Of a stretch of DNA of 64,000 nucleotides, positions 56,995-64,000 are shown piece after piece. Each line of letters opens with the position of its first letter. The stretch's first letter is position 1. The position numbers and the translations under genes are program-made. The notes beneath the pieces are model-generated. The model ran no database searches. It had not been told where the DNA came from and was given only the letters and a program-made list of their open reading frames with translations. Origin of the DNA: Pseudisothecium myosuroides (lineage: Eukaryota; Streptophyta; Bryopsida; Hypnales; Lembophyllaceae); the NCBI GenBank assembly GCA_951799445.1, contig OX637289.1, positions 3,946,501-4,010,500 of the forward strand, read 5' to 3'.

Positions 56995-57960
56995 GGACCA
57001 CAGCATTTTCTTCATTAGAAAACACTCAAAATTGTCATTTCTATTGCAAAACCAATTTTTTACATATCTAACCAGATAATCTTGCATTAGAGTAGTATGT
57101 GAATGTGTGAAAGAAATTTCAAAAACTTTGGCCTCATAGATTGTAAGATATCTACAAACCCCTGAAGTCCCAAGGCTTTTTTTTCCATCCAAAAACATTC
57201 AAAAATGCCATTGCAAATAACTTTATAAATTGTTTTTCTTTCTATATATCTAACCATAGAATCTTGTACTTCACTAGTATAAAAATGCATGGAAGACATT
57301 TCAGAAACTTTGATTGTGTAGATTGCAAGCTATTTGCTCCTAAAGTGATTAAAACAATTTTTTTACACCTTGATTGACTAGATTTTTTGGCTTTAAATCT
57401 TTGTAATTAAAAAAAATTGCACTATTAATTTTGATTTTCTAATTTTTTTATATTAAAGAATTGAGCGAGGAATTGATTTTAAAATCTAGGAATAAAAATC
57501 AAGATGAAAACACTTAGTTTTCACTCATTAAAAAATCATTAAGTAGAAGTAGATTCAAGATTGAAGAAAAAACTAAACCGTTAATAGTTTTAAGATGGAA
57601 TTGAAGGACAATAATTCCAATGGTGAGATTGTTCTAGCAAAAAAACTTAATCTTGCCTAATAATGCTTTTTTGCAAATTGTTAAAATTGCATTCGAAAAT
57701 GAAATTTTACAAATTGTTTTTTCTAGCTAGACGATGTTAGATTACCCAAATAACAAGATTGTCCCTAATTTTCTCATCACTAGTACAAATAGAGTGAATT
57801 ATAACTTCAAATGTAGACAGAAATATAGTCTTTGAGAAAAAAAATTGAAAATTAAGAAAATTCAATTTTTTGTGATTTTTTTTGGGCTTCCCCTTAAGCA
57901 ACTTTTTGGACTTAGGGTGGTATAACTTTTGCCTCCATCCACCCCTTGAAATAAAAATAA
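56995..57960 (+). mobile_element. Two tandem remnants of the A/C-type TTAA element
   Basis: 56995-57152 and 57153 onward both repeat AAAACACTCAAAATTGTCAT/AAAACATTCAAAAATGCCAT, ATCTAACCA..TAATCTTG and AGATTG(T/C)AAG.TAT in the order seen in element C. The second begins with ACCCCTGAAGTCCCAAGGC, a decayed terminus. The right boundary is approximate. Confidence 0.6.
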
Positions 57961-58348
57961 TATTTCTATAAAGCTAATTTGATATCCTATCTTCAGAATT
58001 AAAAAAAAATCATGTCAAAAATCAAGATCATGTATATATATAAAATTTATAATCCAAAAAAAAATTATAATGATTTGACCAATAGTTGGGTGTTATGAAA
58101 TGAACTTACATATGGCTATAATATTTTATTGGAAAAAATCATTATTTCTTATTGCATGTCTATTGGTGCTATTTACATTAAAGTATCATTACAATAGTCA
58201 TTGGTAATAATGTTCCTCCCTTATAAAAATTAAAAAACTTACTGAAATTCATTTTGGAACATGCACTAATAGGACAAACTAGTAGAGGTGCATATAGTTT
58301 TTTCTCAATTTTGCAATTGTATTCGGCCATTAGCATGAATTTCTTTAT

Positions 58349-59078
58349 CCCTAAAAGACCAAGGGGGTTTGAGAATAGCTTTTGTTTTTTTGATTAGTTC
58401 TTGTAACAAACATAATTCTTCATTTGTGTGGAATAATTTTGATGATTACCAAAATAAGAATGCTCAAAAGTGCTAAAAAAACTCTAATTTTTTTTCCACA
58501 CATTCATATCATCATGATTTTGATGTGTAATTTTTTCAAATCATTCTGAAGTATAGAAAAAAAAATAAGGTTCTGAAGTAATGATCCAAAGCACCTCGTC
58601 CATTCTCCAAAAATTCACCAAAAATTGGACAGTTGATAATTTCTTAATTGAATTTGCTTAACAAATACAACGGAAAAAATTGTCTACGGCCTCATGAGGA
58701 AAAATTTCAGCCCTCAAGAAGGCTACCAGTTTTTTATTTTCGGGACCCCAGGGGCGCAATTACAAAAGAAAAAAAAATAGATTTTTTTCCAATCTAACGT
58801 GGCACTGATGTGGCACCAACAGTGTTGACGTGACACCAATGGTGCTGACATGGCACTAATAGTGCCACGTCATTTTTCAAAATTTTAATTTTTTTTAGTA
58901 ATAATAATAAAATTTTCCCCTCTAAATGCACTGGGGGGTGTAAGGTTTGCGGCCTCATTGAGAGCTGAAATTTTTCCTAATGCTTTATGGTTCACAAATT
59001 GTTAGTGAGGTTCATATTTCAATTTTTCTAGAAATGTAATTGCAAAAGTCACCTGGTGGCTTTGTAGTCCTTTACAGG
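58349..59078. mobile_element. TTAA-type element D (730 bp)
   Basis: CCCTAAAAGACCAAGGGGG follows TTAT (decayed TTAA). The right end GTAGTCCTTTACAGG is followed by TTAA (59079-59082). A further TTAACCTTTTAATG end abuts. The interior includes the 20-bp repeat at 58806-58872. Non-coding. Confidence 0.55.
58806..58872. repeat. 20-bp tandem repeat, ~3.3 units
   Basis: TGATGTGGCACCAACAGTGT, TGACGTGACACCAATGGTGC and TGACATGGCACTAATAGTGC follow each other, ending CACGTCAT. Confidence 0.85.
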
Positions 59079-59082
59079 TTAA

Positions 59083-60874
59083 CCTTTTAATGTTTGCGTG
59101 ATCACTATATATTCACGTGGGTGTTCGAAAATTGCAATAGCAATATATTCGTTTAGATCTATAATGAAATTCAGATTTTGCAAGAATCTGTATGCACATT
59201 TTGCACTAATTAAGTAATGATTTGGATTTATCGATCTCTTCAAATACATAATCATATGAAGGCATTTGTTTCATATATATATAATGATAAAAAAACTACC
59301 AAACAATACCAAGAAAATATGGGCCCGGAGAATTTTTTACTTTTTAATTAACTTTTACAGGATGAGGAAGACAAAGAATAGTTTCATCATTGTTTTTCAT
59401 CACGAAAGATGATGATAAATGGAAGTCATATTGTAGACTTTTATAACAATACAACTTTTAATGTGATGGGGTATCTCAAATTCAAAATGATGTTGTTTTT
59501 CAAAAAAATGATTCCATGGTGTTATTACATATTTCCATGTCTTTGGATTCTCATATTTTGATCAAAGCCTTCAATCTTTTCTAAGTGGATGTTTTTTGTA
59601 TGATTATTTATAGAACATCGCATATCCTAAACAACCATCAATTCCAAAAACCATTGAAAATTTTCTAAGATAGTAGAACACACATATATTGTGTCATTTT
59701 TTACTTGTCAAGTAAATTCATTATTGAACCGGTTCACCTTCACTTCTAAACGTTTTCCTCACAATTATTACTCACTAAATCATAGCACCACCAAAAAACT
59801 TGTTTTTGAAGTTTGAAATACTCATTGTACAAAATATTACTTGATCTTGAAGATGCATTGCGTGTGATGACTAGAAAATTTTTGTCGGAGTTGCGTCTCC
59901 AAGATACTCACACTTTCGTACAATTAAATTATTAAAATATATCATATACAAAAAAATGTAATATATCTCAAACATTAAATCAAGAATGTGATCACTTCTT
60001 CCTACAACACTTTAGATGCTAAAAAATTAAGCATAATTTGCCATGTCTCTTTCTACAATTTTGTCTTTCAGCTTGTTTTTTAATACAATCTATTTAACTC
60101 CTCAACAATCCAAATCAAGGTCTTTTTGTATTTGATTTTGTAATTCGTTGAAAGCTTTCCAATGATTTTTCGTGTACTCCGTACTATTCTTAGTTAAACC
60201 TTCCTTTTACACCCCTTTTACAAATTGGGGTTTACTTTACAATTAACTTTAATATTCTTAGATTTTGCTTTTGCTAAATGATTTCTCATTTTATTTTTTA
60301 TTAGAAAAAGAAGTAGAAAACTTCAAAAAATTCACCGTCAACGAGATCCTTTGGTTCTATGTACTGTTTCCCCTTGCAATGGAAATTGTCCATGTGTTTC
60401 AAAAACAAAAACAACTCTAATATTCTCAATTTCTAATTCCATATCAATCATTCAATAAATGTTTAATTTGCTAGGCCATTTGCCGTGATCCATTGGTGAT
60501 GCCCTACAAAGGGAACCTTATCTCGTGAAGCCTGAAGCGGATGAGGTTTCGAAAATAGAGGAGCTCTCCAATAATGTAAAATCGATGCTGCATGCCGAGT
60601 CCCTATTGGCCGTGGTGATTTTTTTTTTCTTCTTAAAACACAAAAGGGGCTTTTCAAGCCTAAAAAAGAATGTGGTATCAAACTGACAAGCTGTTAATGA
60701 TGAGTCATCCGTAGTATTTGAATTCACCAACGTGGAAAAACGACTTAGAAAAAAACAAAAAAACTTCGGTTCGGTATTAGCTTCGGAAAGGAAATTCTCT
60801 GCCCCATACCTAAGGCTCGGACCTGGGACACAGGAGACTGCATTCTTCAATTTATTCGGGGAAGGGCCTATGAT
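59083..60874. other. AT-rich intergenic DNA, no supported gene
   Basis: Open frames on the minus strand at 60463-60850 are low-complexity and unrecognised. Confidence 0.4.
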
Positions 60875-61810
60875 AAGTTAGGGGAGGCAACCTATTTCCG
60901 ATCACTTAAGCAATTACATATATCTGCACGGCAGGTTTCTTTGGTGGGGAAATTTTCCTGTGCGGAAGGTTTCCATAATTTTTCAGATTTTTATTTCTCA
61001 AAACATAGTTATTGTGAATTTTTTAGCATAAGATTTTGTTCTTCCCATATTGATGGTATGGGTCTTGCTATTTCCGACCATTGGTTGAACACAAATTTGA
61101 CCTAGGGGTGGTTGCAATATTGAGAGTCTTGTGGCCTTTGTGGTGCATCCCCAACTTTGGAACCTCATCGAAGATTGGATGCCACCCAATGTATTTTTGG
61201 GACTCCTATTCCTAGACTGTTCCATAGAGTTCATACGATATGGTCTATTGTTCGCGGAGCCGCCCTGTGGCTATGTTGGATCATGTGTAACCATATGGTT
61301 TTCGCTCAGGAGCGATGGCCCACTATCCTTCTCTACACAACTTTATGGAATAGTCTCCTTGATTCAGGATGAGTTGTTGCTCTCAAGACGGACTTTGCCT
61401 CTAAACGTAGATTTCAACATTTTGATAGGATTTGGACCAAGTTTGCTAGAACTGGGTTACAATCCTCTTTTCTTGCTACTAGGGTTGGTTATTCTATTAG
61501 GTGGAACAAGGAGGGTCCTCCTCTCTATTCATTCTATTAGTTGTTGGTTTCCTTTCTTTGCTGCTCTTATTCTCTTCATTTGCTCATCTTCTCTTCATTT
61601 TTCCAGCCTCTGGCTTGGTAGTTATTTGGTTCTCTTTTAATACAATGGTTTCCATTTGTTATCAAAAAAAAAGTCTTGTGGCCAATCATTATGTGCCACA
61701 ACTGTGTTGGAAATCGTGCCATAATTAATCATTGTTTACGGAAAGAGAATAGTATACATAGCTATATAGAATGTGGATACTAATCAGGAATGGGTTGCCT
61801 CCCCTAACTT
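60875..61810. mobile_element. TIR element (AAGTTAGGGGAGGCAACC ends) interrupted by a LINE
   Basis: AAGTTAGGGGAGGCAACC at 60875 is perfectly mirrored at 61793-61810; beyond 18 bp the ends continue to resemble each other (CTATTTCCGATCA versus CATTCCTGATTA). The LINE insertion at 61137-61671 splits it. Without that insert and its duplication the element would be about 390 bp. No clear target duplication for the outer element. Confidence 0.75.
61137..61671 (+). mobile_element. 5'-truncated LINE, 12-bp TSD, poly(A) tail
   Basis: AGTCTTGTGGCC occurs at 61125-61136 and again at 61672-61683, directly after a run of A. The insert encodes the C-terminal part of a plant LINE ORF2: CGASPTLEP..R, then FHRVHTIWSIVRGAALWLCW and NHMVFAQERW (the region after the reverse transcriptase that includes the zinc-binding motif). 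TGA at 61370-61372 interrupts the frame, which then continues VVALKTDFASKRRFQHFDRI and IRWNKEGPPLYSFY to TAG at about 61538. The remaining ~130 bp is 3'UTR. A dead, 5'-truncated copy made by target-primed reverse transcription. Confidence 0.9.
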
Positions 61811-64000
61811 CTCTAAAGTTTCTATCCCCTAAAGCGCACCCTGTCTAAAACCGCCATCATAAATTTTTATACATCTACAAAATGAATATTTTTTTGTGGG
61901 AAAGAAACGATTTTAAAACATCTACAGAAAAAAAATTGAGTCTTTATAATTTTTGCACATGGTATTCATTGCACAACAATTTTTTGATGCATTGGAACCT
62001 CCTTTCACTTGCCAATAAAAAAATATGAAATGTTTACCAATCTAATAATAATAAATATGCACAATTGCAAAAAGTAGTGGTTTAGGGAACGTGTCCACTT
62101 TACGCAAAAGGACCCCATCCAATTTGGACCCTATAAGTGAGGCCCAATTGCACCCTCCATTAGATGTTTTTTAGCCTTTTTGGAGGGCTGTGAGTTCCCC
62201 AGAGTTCCCAGCCTGTAAAACAGGCCGAAACTGCACTGCAGCAGCTGCGCTGACGTGGTCGAGAAACTGCCACGTCAGTTTCCGGGAAAAAAATACACAC
62301 TTTGTTTTTCATTTTACGAATTTTTATTTTTAAAAAAAAATTAAAATAAATAAATAAAATTTGATAGCAACATTCTTTAAGGCTTGGGGGAGCAGAGCCG
62401 GGAACAGGCCTGAAACGGCCCTCCAGCCCCCTCGAATCTCATCTAATGTTCGCATTCTAATGTAGTTTACTCCTAAAAGACATAATGACCATTGATTGTA
62501 CTCAGGTGATCTTGGGTAGGTGTATGAAGTCACTTTTTAACAAATGTTCTTTAAATTTTGATACAACGTGTGTACATATACCTAATTAGTGAGAATATAA
62601 TTTTTTTGTGATCGGCTTTCTAAATCAAAAGTTATGCTACCATAAACTTATTAAGCAATCTAGCCATCTTTGAGTAGCATCTGTAAAACTCTTCCTAGAA
62701 TTTTGAAATTTGGCAAGTATATAACCTACATGATAGAAGATGCTAATTTTTTTTAAAATGTTTGATGTGAAAACCTTGTTTTAGGAGGTGATAAAGTCTA
62801 CTAGCCTAATTGGGGAAGGTAAAAAAAAGTACTTCTAACTTCAAACATTTTTTTAATACATTTTTATATTAGTTTGGTACAAATTTGTATGGTTGAATTT
62901 TAAAATATAAAAAATCATTTTTTTCACCGCCTTGAAAACTTGAAAAGCAATAGTTTTTTACAATTTGTGTCCAAAATGTGCCTTGGTCCTTTAGGGGTTT
63001 AAACTATAAAAGGCTCTTAGTAAGGGCAATTTGAGTAGTCTTTTTGTTATTACTTCTTTTGCTAGAGGTGTAATTTCTTAGTGATGTTTTGTTTTCCAAC
63101 ACAATAAAAATTCTGTTGTTTCAAAAAAATACGAGTAAAATTTAAATGTATAGGGAATCAAATTGGAATTGAAAGGGGTGGAATTGGGTTGAATAGTTGC
63201 TTTTATATCTTCATAAGTGGTTTGGACACATAGGCAAAGGTTCCTCTATTATTCCACCATTTGAAGGGACGCTTTTGAATTTCCATTGCAAACACATATG
63301 GAGTGCCAAGAACCACAATTGAATCCCAAAGGACAAGATTAGTCCCAATTGAGGGACAACAGTAAGAAGCTACATGTTTTTGCATTGATTCCCTATAATG
63401 TGCATGTTTTTGATGAAAAATGAGTGGACCAATATATGTTCACGTGAAAAATTTGTGAATTTTTTATTCTATTGCATCAAATAAATTGTAAAACTAATCA
63501 GTTTAAATATGTGTAGTGACCAAAGGGTCTACAAATGGATATACGTATCTTAATGTATGCCTCACATTCCAAAATTGACTTTAATTAGCAACAAATCCAA
63601 TATTGTGTTTCATACATCTAGCACAACATTTTTTGCTTGTTAGAGCACCCTTCTTAAAGAAAATTGGCACTCAATTAACTTATTTTATTTGCAATACAAG
63701 GTTAATTTTGTCACTGGTCAATGACTGATACCAAATTTTGGAGGGACTCTAAGATTTTGGCCTCAGTTATAGCTTTGTATTGCAAAAAATAACCTATCAT
63801 AAATTTATCCTTATTTTAGAGGACCCAATCATGATACTTTTTTGAAGGTCAACTCAAGTGCCTTACTCTTGCACAGAGTAGAGGCCCAGGCCTACATACA
63901 TATTGCCTTCACATTGCCTTGTCAAAAAGATGGACTCTAAATTTCTTGAATCCATGCTCCACTAAGCAAAGCTATGAGCCGTTAAAAGTATCTCTAGCGG
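61811..64000. other. AT-rich intergenic DNA with repeat remnants
   Basis: 61860-62110 is the partner of the dispersed repeat at 45600-45870. 62150-62290 has GC-richer short palindromes (TGACGTGG...CCACGTCA). GGTCCTTTAGGGGTTTAA at 62985 is a single TTAA-type element end. No gene is supported up to the window edge. Confidence 0.45.

Noticed and set aside
60463..60850. 110-codon minus-strand frame
   Set aside because: Phe/Ser-rich and partly poly-Lys from A-runs; no recognisable domain.

Overview
This window looks like nuclear DNA of a land plant, probably a bryophyte or other non-seed plant. The evidence is a spliced nuclear gene for plastid ribosomal protein bL34c, a five-exon gene for a plant-type (SINE-like) KASH protein, a class I small heat-shock protein relic, a BTB/POZ relic, a fragment of nuclear 25S rRNA, and strongly AT-rich intergenic DNA packed with small DNA transposons. 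The moss/bryophyte placement is an inference; no single marker here settles it.

Layout. 1-740 holds a broken Tc1/mariner transposase that runs off the left edge. 740-6700 is AT-rich repeat DNA with MITEs. 6750-7292 is a RING-finger relic. 7707-10513 and 13154-14807 are two direct copies of a ~1.65 kb block, each carrying a TATA box and an unrecognised ~189-residue charged protein. Copy 1 is frameshifted and carries a 1.1 kb TIR element that copy 2 lacks. Between them sit a nested pair of the same TIR family and a 1.09 kb foldback element bounded by (TA)n. 15870-16091 (minus) is a small Cys-rich protein with its own TATA box. 17248-19183 is a MITE cluster. 24628-25465 is the bL34c gene. 27079-27709 and 28205-28790 are two inverted-repeat elements. 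30832-35816 holds TTAA-flanked elements, a near-perfect CACTA hairpin and the BTB relic. 36502-40047 (minus) is the KASH gene. 43-50 kb holds more MITEs and an rDNA fragment at about 49455-49682. 51135-51536 (minus) is the sHSP with a premature stop and a solo LTR inserted at its start codon. 53-59 kb is another TTAA-element cluster. 60875-61810 is a TIR element interrupted by a 5'-truncated LINE.

Only two genes look both intact and identifiable: bL34c (plastid translation) and the KASH protein (nuclear envelope to cytoskeleton). The Cys-rich protein and copy 2 of the duplicated gene are plausible but unrecognised. Most of the rest is transposon-derived. The strongest novel material is (a) a TIR family with ATGGGCAATTTC-type ends and 4-bp target duplications, one insertion of which is proved by an empty site inside the window, and (b) a large family of elements with TTAA on both sides and CCC(C/T)TAAAGG-type ends that share an internal core sequence.
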